This document shows positions 1 to 10,340 of a DNA stretch of 64,000 nucleotides, one piece after another. Under the pieces are notes generated by a model. The model was given only the letters and a program-made list of their open reading frames with translations, did not search any database and had not been told where the DNA came from. Source of the stretch: Chitinophagales bacterium (lineage in GTDB: Bacteria > Bacteroidota > Bacteroidia > Chitinophagales > Chitinophagaceae); contig JAAFIK010000003.1 in the NCBI GenBank assembly GCA_013298665.1, positions 128,641 to 192,640 on the forward strand, written 5' to 3'. Position numbers and translations under genes: made by a program. Each line of letters begins with the position of its first letter. The stretch's first letter is position 1.

Positions 1-1614
1 ACCGGCAAACCACAGACTGATGCCGTTATCCTGTTGCAGGGCGATAAGATACTCGCCACGGGTAAGAAAGGAAAGCTGAAGATACCCGCCGATGCAAAAA
101 TGATTGATGCCGCCGGTAAATGGATTATGCCGGGTATGATTGACGGGCATATACATTTTTTTCAGTCCGGGGGCTTGTACACCCGTCCCGATGCCCTTAA
201 CCTTTCTTCATTTTCATCGTACGAAAAAGACCAGCAATGGATCAAAGACAACCGGGCTGACCTGATGCGGCGTTACCTGGCTTGCGGGATTACCACGATT
301 GTTGATGTGGGCGGGCCGATGAGCAATTTTGATGTACGTACATGGTGCGACAGTACGGTATTGTCGCCTAATGCATTTGTTACCGGTCCATTGATCTCTA
401 CTTACCAGCCGCCCAATCTTGATAAGAAAGATCCGCCGATAATCAAGGTTAACAATGAAGAGGAAGCCCGCGGATTAGTGAGGAAGCAGATTCCGTTCAA
501 ACCCGATTTTATCAAGATATGGTATATTGTACTACCCGGCCAGGGTGCCGAAAAGACCCTGCCGATCATTAAAGCAACCATTGATGAGGCGCATGCGGCC
601 AACCTGAAAGTGGCGGTACATGCTACGGAGTACAAAACGGCTGCATTAGCGGTAGAAGCGGGTTGTGATATCCTGGTACACAGTATTGATGATGCACCCG
701 CCGATCCTGCATTCACCCGGTTGCTGCTGCGTAAGCAGGTTACCTATATCCCTACCCTGGTGGTAGCACGTAAATACCGTGAAACCTTTACCCAGCAACA
801 CCGGCTCAATGCACACCATTTTACCTACGCCAATCCTTTTATGCTCGGTACCCTGTTTGATCTTCAGCACCTGGAAGGGAAGGCGCTGACCATGGATTAT
901 AAAAAGATGCGCAGCCGCATGACGGTCTTTAACGGGGAAGACAGTACTATGCTCCGTAACCTGAAAATGGTGATGGATGCAGGTATAAATGTTGCCACTG
1001 GCACAGATGCGGGTAATATCGGGTCTGCCCATGCCGCTTCATATCTGGATGAACTCCTGGCCATGCAATCGGCCGGTTTGAGTACGATGCAGGTGCTGCA
1101 GGCAGGTACCCTCAATGCAGCCAAAGGCTTTGGTAAGGGAGATATGCTGGGCTCCATTGACAAAGGAAAGCTGGCTGACCTGCTTATCCTGCGTAAGAAT
1201 CCGCTTGAAGACCTCAATAATTTAGAGACCATTGAGCATGTCATTCACCGTGGTGTAATCATCCGCGCCGATACATTGCTGCCGGTATCACCGGCACTTT
1301 TGGTGCAGCAGCAGCTCAATGCCTATAATATGCGCGATATGGAAGCCTTCCTGGCACCTTACAGCGATAGTGTGGTGCTCTATGATTTCCCTAACACACT
1401 GTCGATCAAAGGCAAGGATGCCATGCGTAAAGGATATGCAGGAATGTTTGCCAATATCAAAAACCTGCACTGCCAACTGATCAATCGTATTGTGGAAGGC
1501 AATACCGTTATTGACCAGGAAAGTGTAACCGGTTTTGGTCCGGTACCATTCAAGGCTGTAGCCATTTATACCATTGCCAATGGAAAAATAGCAGAAGTAC
1601 GGTTTGTGCAGTAG
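1..1614 (+). CDS. Amidohydrolase family protein with C-terminal SnoaL/NTF2-like extension (5' truncated by window edge)
   Basis: Frame is open from base 1; motifs GMIDGHIHF, KVAVHATE, TGTDAG, GKLADLLIL typical of metal-dependent amidohydrolases; last approx. 110 aa (QLNAYNMRDMEAFLAPYSDSVVLYDFP...) resemble a SnoaL-like domain. Confidence 0.88.
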   Translation, partial: TGKPQTDAVILLQGDKILATGKKGKLKIPADAKMIDAAGKWIMPGMIDGHIHFFQSGGLYTRPDALNLSSFSSYEKDQQWIKDNRADLMRRYLACGITTIVDVGGPMSNFDVRTWCDSTVLSPNAFVTGPLISTYQPPNLDKKDPPIIKVNNEEEARGLVRKQIPFKPDFIKIWYIVLPGQGAEKTLPIIKATIDEAHAANLKVAVHATEYKTAALAVEAGCDILVHSIDDAPADPAFTRLLLRKQVTYIPTLVVARKYRETFTQQHRLNAHHFTYANPFMLGTLFDLQHLEGKALTMDYKKMRSRMTVFNGEDSTMLRNLKMVMDAGINVATGTDAGNIGSAHAASYLDELLAMQSAGLSTMQVLQAGTLNAAKGFGKGDMLGSIDKGKLADLLILRKNPLEDLNNLETIEHVIHRGVIIRADTLLPVSPALLVQQQLNAYNMRDMEAFLAPYSDSVVLYDFPNTLSIKGKDAMRKGYAGMFANIKNLHCQLINRIVEGNTVIDQESVTGFGPVPFKAVAIYTIANGKIAEVRFVQ

Positions 1615-1740
1615 GGAGAGCAAAAGTTTGTCTTTTTTGGCCACCGGGCATAACAACAGGTCAGGGATGGCGTACCACCTTATCAGTATGGTTGTACGCT
1701 ATTCTTCTTTTTTCTGTACATGCAGGGTATTGAACTGACA

Positions 1741-2322
1741 CTATATTGTATGGCTCAACGCTGCATAGTATTGCTTACCATAGTTGGCAATTAATGCGGC
1801 TTTGTCCGTACCATTGATGATGCGTCTTGCATTCACCCAATCTTCGGTAGCGGGATTGAAATAATCGCTTAGTTTTTTACCGGTAAACCAGCCTTCGTTC
1901 ATACCGTTGAACATAATTTCGCTTGCATTAGCCGGCACGAGGGCCAGCTCAGGGTGCTGGATCAGGTCAATGCCCAGTTTTTTGCCGGCCTTCTGGTAGT
2001 TGTCATACCAGGTCAGTTGTACATAGCCTCTTCCATAGAACAGGTTTGTGGTGTCGGTGTAGCGTGTTTTCTTATCCATTTTCAGGTTTTGTCCGTAAGG
2101 CCGCCCTTTACCTTTTCCAAACTCTTCAATGGGTTGGATGGTAGCCGCTGTTTCATGATGCGCGGTACCGAGCATATAGGCCAGCCAACGGTCGTCTTTT
2201 TTGGCCCAGTTTTTATCCCATTCATCGAGTATAGCGGTGAGGCCGTTTACCTGGCTTGTCCGCAGACTACCGCCGAAGAGGGTACTGCGTACCTGATCGA
2301 AGAAGAACTTTCTGTTTAGCAT
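1741..2322 (-). CDS. GH19 chitinase/endolysin-like hydrolase
   Basis: AYMLGTAHHETA and FYGRGYVQLTWYDNY match the GH19 catalytic core and GRGxxQLT motif; no signal peptide evident. ORF can extend to 2358; ATG at 2322 (MLNRKFFFDQ) preferred. Confidence 0.75.
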   Translation of the reverse strand: MLNRKFFFDQVRSTLFGGSLRTSQVNGLTAILDEWDKNWAKKDDRWLAYMLGTAHHETAATIQPIEEFGKGKGRPYGQNLKMDKKTRYTDTTNLFYGRGYVQLTWYDNYQKAGKKLGIDLIQHPELALVPANASEIMFNGMNEGWFTGKKLSDYFNPATEDWVNARRIINGTDKAALIANYGKQYYAALSHTI

Positions 2323-2599
2323 TGGATTGTGTTTATAAGTGATGAATTGATTACGCATTTGGGATAAGAATGCTTTTGCCCGGGCAAACTGCTTTTGCGC
2401 TGTTGTGTTTGGGCTGCCGGTAATATTTCATACTTGCACCCATGAGATATATTATGATACGCTTTGCTGGTCATAAACAGTAAAAGTAGAACAGGTTTCC
2501 GGCCTTTGCAATACCCCAAAAGTAGTACAAGTTTATGTGCATATACTTTATGTCATTCTACCGGTAAAGCATTATATTTAACTGTCTAAAAAAACTCCC

Positions 2600-5500
2600 A
2601 TGCGTTTCTTTAACCGTAAATCTGCAGTTGCGACAGACAATCCCGTCAATCCATCACGCCGTGCGGTACTCAAATGGTTGAGTGTAGGTACAGCAGCATT
2701 GGCAACAGCTAAGGGAAAGGCGGCCAGTATTGACCGGACACTGCATGCGTTGGCCGATCAGGCCGACGAAAGTGTACAACTGCTGCTGCATCGTCCGCAG
2801 GACCTGCTTTTCCTTGAAATGCGTTTTTTCAATTTCGCCCGGCAGAATGGGGGAGATAGCCTGACCCGTATCGATGGTGGCCGCGCCCTGCTGGTCGTCT
2901 ATTTTCAGCCACAGAGTATGCAGGAGCAGGCCTGGCTTGAAGATGCAGGTTCTGGTCAACCGGTAACCGTTCCCGGCAAAATTATGCTGGCCGGCAAAAG
3001 CCGCCTGGTATTTGACATCCCGGCAAATATTACGTCTATACCGTTAACGGCAGATGCGCTGTTGAACTGGGAACGGTTTGATCTTGTGGTGAATGGCCGT
3101 GCCAGACCACATATTAAAAAGGTGTTACCCCTCTATAAAATACCTCCGGGGTCATTGTTGCAGGCGGATAAGAAACTGGCCATGGCAGCCGAACTCCTGC
3201 AGCGAAATACAGCACCGGCTACCCGGCAGCGCCTTGGCAACTATTTTCAGCGTAAAAATGGTGGTGCAGAAACGCTGACCATCGGCAATGTCAGTACCAC
3301 CGGCAGTAATGTGCAACGGGGTCAGTTGGTATTACCCAGGGGGGGACTGACGGCAGCGGTCATCCGCCTGGCGGGTGGTAACTACCCGGGGCCGGTGGAT
3401 GAAAAAGAAACCGCACTTGAAATCCCCTTCCGGTTGTTTGTATCTCCACCGGCAGGTGCGGGGTGGATACATACCACGCAACTGAATCCGTCGAAGGGAC
3501 TTTTCAAAAATACCAATAATGTATATGCGCTCTGGCATACCCGCCTTGGGGTCAAAACGGGCAATGGCATTATTCCCGATGATAGCGGCGATGCCACCAC
3601 GGCGTATAAAATTATCCGTGCACTCTGGGCTGTTGATGCGGATAAAGAATACAAAGCGCCGGTGAGTCCGGACCTGAGTTTTGTTACCGGTATCTACCGC
3701 GACCAGCGGCACAAAATCGTACATGAATCCTCCAATTTCGGAATACCCTTTTTTGTGCCTCAACCGGCCATGGTCAACAACATGCTGCTCACGACACTCG
3801 GTGCCAGCCTGGATGCAGAAATGAATGTGGAGTATACCGATGATCAAAAGAAGACCCTTCAACCCTGGCTCAATGTGCTGAAATGGAAACATATTGCCAC
3901 GATGGGGCGCGATCATTATGTGGAGATTGTGGAAGCGGGGTATATTTTCCCCTTTGGCCATGAGGCGGCATATGTTCAGGTTACAGCGCGTAAGATCGAT
4001 GCAGCAACGGGAACTGCTGCGAATAAGCAACGTGTATTTGTGGTCATTACGCAGACGGAGAAAAGTTATGTGCAGCGGGACGGAGAGGATAAGGCCTTTC
4101 TGCGTAATCCTTTTGCTGTTGTTCGTTTTGTAACAGAAGTAACCCCTTCGCTGGATCAGCCCATGGCTTTTTCGGGGAATAAATCAACACCGGATAAAGG
4201 GCAATTTATGCCGCAGACGGGTGGAAAACCCTTCCTGTTTGAGATCAAAGCGATCGACACGGAAGGCAATGAAACACATCTGTCTATGCCGATGGTCTTT
4301 ATTGCTGCAACGGCGGGCAGCCAGTTGCCTGGCGTGGTTGCGGAGTACAATAACCTGAAATCGCTGCGTATGGTGGAGGCAGGCGGGCAAAAAATTGCCA
4401 TCGCCCCTTCCCTGATTCCGGGGGATACCAGTTATGAAACCCGCAAACTGCAGTTTGGCGTTTTGCCTTTTGTCAAGGCGGTACAGGGGTTCCTGCCCAT
4501 GGTGGAGGAGCTGTCGATCATCGAGCCTTCTTACCGCCGTATGTCGGGCAACAGCAATGTGCTTGATGTAACACTGGTGGATGATAATAATGCAGGACAG
4601 GTGTTTGCGGCGATCAAAGTACCCGCAGCAGTAAAGTTTGATGCCATACCTGAAAAGTCGGGCGGTACCATTGTGCCCAACTTTTCCATGACGGGGTTGT
4701 CGAAGCTGCAGGGTGTTTTTGGTGGTGCCGTGGCCGATATGCAGGTGATGAAGTTCAACCCCAAAACATATTTCAACGGCAGTACGGCGCTGTTGTTTGG
4801 CATCATCAAACTGAGTGACCTGATTAAGGAAATAGGAACAGTTAGTGCTGATGATTATGCAGGCCAGGTAACGGCCAAAGTACAGCAGCTTGAGCAGTTA
4901 AAGATATCACTGGCTGCTGCTACCGATACGGCGACGGCGGCAGGGATCCGGAAGGAAATGGAAAAACAGGGGCAGGTTCTGCGCGACTTCAATGCTTCGT
5001 ACAAAAACTTCCGCATCCCGATGCTGAAGACCTTTGAAGACGATACCTCCGTGACCACACAGTATGTATGGAAGGGTGCGGCTGTACCTTCCCTTTCGGT
5101 GGGTATCGTAGCTTTTACCTGCCATGACCAGGCTAATGCGATATCGGTAACGACCAACTATATCCAGCGTAAGCAAAGCACCGAAAAACCGGTATTCAAT
5201 ACCACCTCTTCCATCAATGATTTTACCGTTACCATTGCAGGTATGCTTGAAGTGGGCTTTAATAAAGTGGGCTTTTCGGTGGACAATAATGCTAAAGTGG
5301 ATGTAAATGTGGTGATGAAACCCAAGCCGGTCAAATTCCTGGGGGTACTCTCGTTTATCAATGATTTTGAAAAACTCATTCCGGCCGACGGATTTTCTGA
5401 TCCTCCTTTTCTTGATGTCTCAACAGCCGGTGTCAAAACGGGCTTTAGCCTTTCGGTACCCGATCTCCAGTTGGGGGCTTTTACGTTGAGCAATATTGCT

Positions 5501-6064
5501 ATCGGTGCCTACGTCAACCTGCCTTTTAATGGTGAAGCGTTGAGCATCGGGTTTAACTTCTGCGAACGCAACCAGCCTTTTACCCTTACCATATCAGGGC
5601 TTGGTGGCGGCGGGTTCTTTGGCTTTGAGGCTGATTTTAAAGGATTACGCAGACTTGAAGCCGCGCTGGAGTTTGGCGCAGCCATAGCCATCAACCTCGG
5701 TGTAGCCAAAGGGAAAGTAAGCGTTATGGGTGGTATCTACTTTAAAATGGTTTTTAAGGAGGGTATTAATATTGTTGAGCTTACTGGTTATGTACGGATG
5801 AATGGCTGCCTGAGTGTACTGGGACTGATCAGGGCCAGCGTAGAATTCTACATGGGGCTGACGGCTGTTATGACCGGCTCAAAATGCAACAGCGTATACG
5901 GAGAAGTAACGGTCAAGGTGAAGGTTTCAGTTGCCTTCTTCTCTAAAACGGTGAGCATCCACACCAGCCGGGAATTTGCCGGGGCGGGTAATGATCCCAA
6001 CTTTGGTATGATGAATACCGAGCAGGACTGGTTAGACTATTGCAGTGCTTTTGCTGCCGCCTGA
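2600..6064 (+). CDS. Large uncharacterized protein (1154 aa) with putative Tat-like N-terminal signal
   Basis: Single long ORF; N-terminus NPSRRAVLKWLSVGTAALATAKGKA resembles a Tat signal; coiled-coil-like segment and Gly-rich GLGGGGFFGFEADF region; no family recognised. Confidence 0.85.
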   Translation: MRFFNRKSAVATDNPVNPSRRAVLKWLSVGTAALATAKGKAASIDRTLHALADQADESVQLLLHRPQDLLFLEMRFFNFARQNGGDSLTRIDGGRALLVVYFQPQSMQEQAWLEDAGSGQPVTVPGKIMLAGKSRLVFDIPANITSIPLTADALLNWERFDLVVNGRARPHIKKVLPLYKIPPGSLLQADKKLAMAAELLQRNTAPATRQRLGNYFQRKNGGAETLTIGNVSTTGSNVQRGQLVLPRGGLTAAVIRLAGGNYPGPVDEKETALEIPFRLFVSPPAGAGWIHTTQLNPSKGLFKNTNNVYALWHTRLGVKTGNGIIPDDSGDATTAYKIIRALWAVDADKEYKAPVSPDLSFVTGIYRDQRHKIVHESSNFGIPFFVPQPAMVNNMLLTTLGASLDAEMNVEYTDDQKKTLQPWLNVLKWKHIATMGRDHYVEIVEAGYIFPFGHEAAYVQVTARKIDAATGTAANKQRVFVVITQTEKSYVQRDGEDKAFLRNPFAVVRFVTEVTPSLDQPMAFSGNKSTPDKGQFMPQTGGKPFLFEIKAIDTEGNETHLSMPMVFIAATAGSQLPGVVAEYNNLKSLRMVEAGGQKIAIAPSLIPGDTSYETRKLQFGVLPFVKAVQGFLPMVEELSIIEPSYRRMSGNSNVLDVTLVDDNNAGQVFAAIKVPAAVKFDAIPEKSGGTIVPNFSMTGLSKLQGVFGGAVADMQVMKFNPKTYFNGSTALLFGIIKLSDLIKEIGTVSADDYAGQVTAKVQQLEQLKISLAAATDTATAAGIRKEMEKQGQVLRDFNASYKNFRIPMLKTFEDDTSVTTQYVWKGAAVPSLSVGIVAFTCHDQANAISVTTNYIQRKQSTEKPVFNTTSSINDFTVTIAGMLEVGFNKVGFSVDNNAKVDVNVVMKPKPVKFLGVLSFINDFEKLIPADGFSDPPFLDVSTAGVKTGFSLSVPDLQLGAFTLSNIAIGAYVNLPFNGEALSIGFNFCERNQPFTLTISGLGGGGFFGFEADFKGLRRLEAALEFGAAIAINLGVAKGKVSVMGGIYFKMVFKEGINIVELTGYVRMNGCLSVLGLIRASVEFYMGLTAVMTGSKCNSVYGEVTVKVKVSVAFFSKTVSIHTSREFAGAGNDPNFGMMNTEQDWLDYCSAFAAA

Positions 6065-6113
6065 TCCCGCCACTTTTTTATATGTTCTTTAACCAATACT
6101 GTACAGCAACAAC

Positions 6114-9100
6114 ATGAAACAAGAAATTCACATCACCGCACTGCCGGCTGGGATCATTCCCGGGCGTAATGGTGGCGAACCGCAACTGAAACTGTCTGCA
6201 TTTATCAGCATCAAGGTGAAGAATACGGGGGATACCACGCTTGCGGCGCTGCCCGACCTGATGGATTGGACAACAACCATCAGGAAAGCCAAATGGTTGC
6301 TGATGCGGAATGATGCCACGCCTGTAGAAGTGTCCCCGGTTACCGATGCCATTGATGAGGCGTTATGGAAAAAACTGTTTACCCCCACTATAAAGGTTAA
6401 GGCCTTTGCGCAGGAAGACCTGTCGCAAAAGCCCATGTTTACTTTTAACGTGCAGCATGTCCTGGCCTATCTCCACCAGAGCTTTGAAAGTGTGGGTAAA
6501 GCACATGTGGATAAACTTCCGCCTGTTGAAACATTTACCGGAAACCGGTTTTTTACGGATATCGCTGATATCGGTTTGCTGAAAGTTGATCCGGCACAGG
6601 TTGCCCGTCAGGCTGGTTCTGCGGAGGCATTGAAACTTACACAATTCTACGAAAAGCGCAACTACAGCAAGGAAAGGTTTACTACGCAGACGGCAAAGGA
6701 AACCATTCCGGCGTACAGCAGGATGATGAGCCCCGCGCTGACCTTTCAGCATTTCCGTACTTTTCATGATCCTGCTGCACTCCGGCAGCGGGCCAGCATT
6801 CCGCCGATGCCCAACCCGGATTTTGAGTTTCATGATATTCTATCGGTACTGACCCTCTACCCGCAACTGCTGCGAAAACTCGGGCTGGTGATTGATGTGC
6901 TGATGCCGCTTAGTAAAACCCCTTTTGTACTGGCTAACGAAACGGGTACGGTAAGGCTGGTACCTTCGGGTATCAATTTTACCACGGCTACTGATATTTC
7001 CGCGCCGCCCACTGCCTATGAGAAAACCCCCAATGGCTATTATACACAGGAGAAAGCCGGTAGTGATATTGATAAGGGACACCTGAAAGTGGATACGGAA
7101 GACTTTACCATTCTGCAGGTAGATACCGATGGTGCTGCGATGAAAATGGCTGCTATGATGGATACGCTTCAACTGAAACTGGCCCAGCAGAGTTTTGAGT
7201 TGGCAAAGTTTACCTTCCGGCCGCTACCGTTACTGGCTGTTACGAGTACCCGTAAACCGGTGGTAGCGGGTAATATGGTCATCAATGGTGCAGTGCAGAC
7301 ACCCTTGTACAGCGATCTTGACAATGTGAAGCGGGAAGAAGCCATGCCGGGTATGCGCAGCGCCGGTATCGCTATTGCTAAAAATAATATGGCGGGGTTT
7401 CTTCTGCTGAAATCAGCAACCATGCTCAATTTTGCGGGATTGATGTTTCAGAAAGTGCTGGCGGTTCCACCGGTATTCAAAAGCAACAATGCCAATTATT
7501 TCCTGCCTTCAGGTACGCTTTATACCGATGACCTTGTGCAGGGTTACCGTATGGATATTGCCTACAGCAACCAGCCATCGGTATGGTATTCCCTGCACCG
7601 TAAGCAGGACAGCTATACTTACAAGCCCGTTTCGGGTGCTGTACAGGTCATCAATGGTATTGAAGCGGATGAAGGATATGTACAACTGGCCATCAGTGAG
7701 GATGCTACCGGTAAAAAGGTAAACCATGTAAGCGAAGTGATTGCGCGCTGGGAAGGCTGGAGTTTATCTGCACCGCGTCCCGGCCATCTTCTCGACGATA
7801 ACAGTTCGGCTATAACAGGAGAGGGTATCACCGCTGAGCGCCAGAAGTTCCTGCTGCCGGCCTATATTGACTTCCGGCTGGAAGTGCAGACTGTGGCAGT
7901 AAAAGGCAGCTTACCACTTTTGCGTTATGGCCGGGAATATAATATAAAGGTAAGGACGGTTGACCTGGCGGGGAACAGCACGGACCTGCAAACAACGCCG
8001 GAAAATGCAAAGAAGGCTGTGATTCATAATTATAAGTACCTGCGCTACGAACCGGTGGCCCCTCCTTTATTATTGCCTGCAACACCCAATAAAGATGGTG
8101 AGTCTGCCGAGAGAATGGTGATCAGGAGTAATGCCGGTGTAAGTCCGGATCAGTATGAGGCTGCCGTTGCAGGTAAGAATACAGGTAATGCAACCTATGC
8201 GGGTCAGGCGATTCGCCATGTTAAGCCCCCGCGCACGTCTGTACAGATGGCCGAATGGCACGGGATGCTTGATGCAGCTTTTGGTAAGGATCGTGGCGCC
8301 GCTGCGGCACAGATATATGCCCGCCTCACCGCCAAAGACCCCAAAACAGACCCGGCATCTGCTTCATCTGCGCAAACCATTATGCCGGCAGAAGAGCTGC
8401 CCATTGAATACCTGGCAGATCCGATGGCAGCAGGGGTAAGCCTCTTCCTCAGCGAAAACGACCAGAATGGCAAAAAGATACTGGGTGATGGTATCAAACA
8501 GTTCAGTTTCTTTTTTGACCAGGTCAATACACCTGCGGAGGCCAACCAGCCGGTCAGCATGGAAAACTGGCTGAAAGCGAAAGCTTTCCGTATACAGTTG
8601 ATGGAGGGCAATGGCAATTTTGACTGGAACAGTGCAAAACGGCTGTTGACGATCGGACTGCCCAAGGGTACGATTCTGCGGCTGAATTATTCCTGTTTCT
8701 GGCGAAGTGACGACTTATTAAATTCTGCAGGGATGATGCAAACGCTTAAGCTGACCAGTCTTGCCGGTTTTATTGGGGAGAAGATTGCAACAGGCAGACA
8801 CTGGATGTTTTCCCCATGGCGTGAACTGACACTTGTGCATGCGGTGCAGCAACCACTGACGGATCCCGTTTTGCAGGAAATAGCTCCGGAGCGCGATTAT
8901 GGAGAAACCACAGCGCTGCTGCATACCCTCTTTACCACACATAGCGCCAGCACAGAAAAAATAGATATCGAATGTAACTGGGTAGAAACCGTTGACGATC
9001 TGCTCAATCCCGCACCCCTTGAAAATATGCCATTCAGTCAGCATGTAACGACCGTTCCCGTTCACTACAGCTTTCCTGTGTTACGGATGGGTGAGCGGTT

Positions 9101-10340
9101 GCAGAATACCGGTGTTGTGGCAGGGTTGTACAATGCCAAACACCCATTGCTTCACCAGCTCAATGATACGCGGCACCGCAATGTGCAATATAAGATAGTG
9201 GCAACAACACGTTACCGCGAGAACTTTGTTGGGCTTTTAACCCAGGTAAAACCTGCACCACCCATTACCCGGGAGTCCATATACGCTAAAACGGTCAACC
9301 TGTTATCCACTGCCCGGCCACTGGCGCCTGAGATCGCCTATGTATTGCCTTCATTTGAGTGGGAGCGTGCCTTCCAGGGTAAAAAATTAGTCACGGGCCG
9401 GCTGAGTAATATCCGTGTTTACCTGAAGCGGCCATGGTACAGCAGTGGGGATGGGGAATTACTTGGTGTGGTGATTCCGGCATCAGCAAGTGGCAGGGGA
9501 GGGGTGGTACAGTTGATGGCTAATAATAATCCTTCGAATCCCAATCTCCTTACGCAGTGGGGTACAGATCCGACCAAAATTTCCTCCGGACTGATGGCTA
9601 ACGGCGGTGTACAAACAAATCCGGAGCAGGAAAACTTCGTCAACCCCTTCAAGGTGGAGAACAACCTGAGTATACGGGAGGAAAGTAACCGCCGGGTAAA
9701 AGTAATCGGCTACCCGGTACAGTTTGATATTGAAAAGCAACTTTATTTTGCTGACATTCTGTTAAACATCAACGAAGCTTATTTCCCCTTTGTGAAACTG
9801 GCGTTGGCCCGTTACCAGCCCGATTCGCTGCATGAGGAAGGAACCGATTGCTGCCTGTCTCCGATTGTGAACGCTGATTTTATACAGATACCTGCACCCA
9901 GAAGTACTTCGCTTGAGCACGGGCTTACCAAGAATGTATTTACAGTAGCCATTTTGGGTACGGCACCATCGATTGTTACACCAGTTTTTGCCACTGAAGT
10001 GGAAATTATTGTAGAGGATGCCAGTCAGGTGATCAAATCCGGTGATGCCTTTATTAAGGTGCAGGGTGAGGGGCGTGCTGCAAGACCATTGTATGCATTC
10101 CGGCAGCGTATCGAAAGAAAGCACTTCATCAAAGGCAATACATTCTATTTTGCGCACCCGGTAACGATCGGGCTTGAATTTGCACTCAAACCCTTCCGGA
10201 TACGGGTGATGGAGTATGAGATGCTGCCAGGCGATCCCTTACGCAGTGATGGTGTGGCTATCAATATCAGGGGTGTTGCTGCTGACAGTACGCTGCAGGA
10301 AAGGCTTGTCTTTTCAGACGTTTATGAGGTTGGTGGTTAA
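6114..10340 (+). CDS. Large uncharacterized protein (1408 aa), probable operon partner of the preceding ORF
   Basis: Single long ORF starting 50 bp after the previous stop; motifs RPWYSSGDGELLGVV and KVRTVDLAGNSTD (Ig-like); no signal peptide evident. Confidence 0.85.
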   Translation: MKQEIHITALPAGIIPGRNGGEPQLKLSAFISIKVKNTGDTTLAALPDLMDWTTTIRKAKWLLMRNDATPVEVSPVTDAIDEALWKKLFTPTIKVKAFAQEDLSQKPMFTFNVQHVLAYLHQSFESVGKAHVDKLPPVETFTGNRFFTDIADIGLLKVDPAQVARQAGSAEALKLTQFYEKRNYSKERFTTQTAKETIPAYSRMMSPALTFQHFRTFHDPAALRQRASIPPMPNPDFEFHDILSVLTLYPQLLRKLGLVIDVLMPLSKTPFVLANETGTVRLVPSGINFTTATDISAPPTAYEKTPNGYYTQEKAGSDIDKGHLKVDTEDFTILQVDTDGAAMKMAAMMDTLQLKLAQQSFELAKFTFRPLPLLAVTSTRKPVVAGNMVINGAVQTPLYSDLDNVKREEAMPGMRSAGIAIAKNNMAGFLLLKSATMLNFAGLMFQKVLAVPPVFKSNNANYFLPSGTLYTDDLVQGYRMDIAYSNQPSVWYSLHRKQDSYTYKPVSGAVQVINGIEADEGYVQLAISEDATGKKVNHVSEVIARWEGWSLSAPRPGHLLDDNSSAITGEGITAERQKFLLPAYIDFRLEVQTVAVKGSLPLLRYGREYNIKVRTVDLAGNSTDLQTTPENAKKAVIHNYKYLRYEPVAPPLLLPATPNKDGESAERMVIRSNAGVSPDQYEAAVAGKNTGNATYAGQAIRHVKPPRTSVQMAEWHGMLDAAFGKDRGAAAAQIYARLTAKDPKTDPASASSAQTIMPAEELPIEYLADPMAAGVSLFLSENDQNGKKILGDGIKQFSFFFDQVNTPAEANQPVSMENWLKAKAFRIQLMEGNGNFDWNSAKRLLTIGLPKGTILRLNYSCFWRSDDLLNSAGMMQTLKLTSLAGFIGEKIATGRHWMFSPWRELTLVHAVQQPLTDPVLQEIAPERDYGETTALLHTLFTTHSASTEKIDIECNWVETVDDLLNPAPLENMPFSQHVTTVPVHYSFPVLRMGERLQNTGVVAGLYNAKHPLLHQLNDTRHRNVQYKIVATTRYRENFVGLLTQVKPAPPITRESIYAKTVNLLSTARPLAPEIAYVLPSFEWERAFQGKKLVTGRLSNIRVYLKRPWYSSGDGELLGVVIPASASGRGGVVQLMANNNPSNPNLLTQWGTDPTKISSGLMANGGVQTNPEQENFVNPFKVENNLSIREESNRRVKVIGYPVQFDIEKQLYFADILLNINEAYFPFVKLALARYQPDSLHEEGTDCCLSPIVNADFIQIPAPRSTSLEHGLTKNVFTVAILGTAPSIVTPVFATEVEIIVEDASQVIKSGDAFIKVQGEGRAARPLYAFRQRIERKHFIKGNTFYFAHPVTIGLEFALKPFRIRVMEYEMLPGDPLRSDGVAINIRGVAADSTLQERLVFSDVYEVGG

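Noticed and set aside
9531-9552. tRNA-like TTCGAATCCC string
   Set aside because: Lies inside the 1408-aa ORF and no cloverleaf arms could be built around it.
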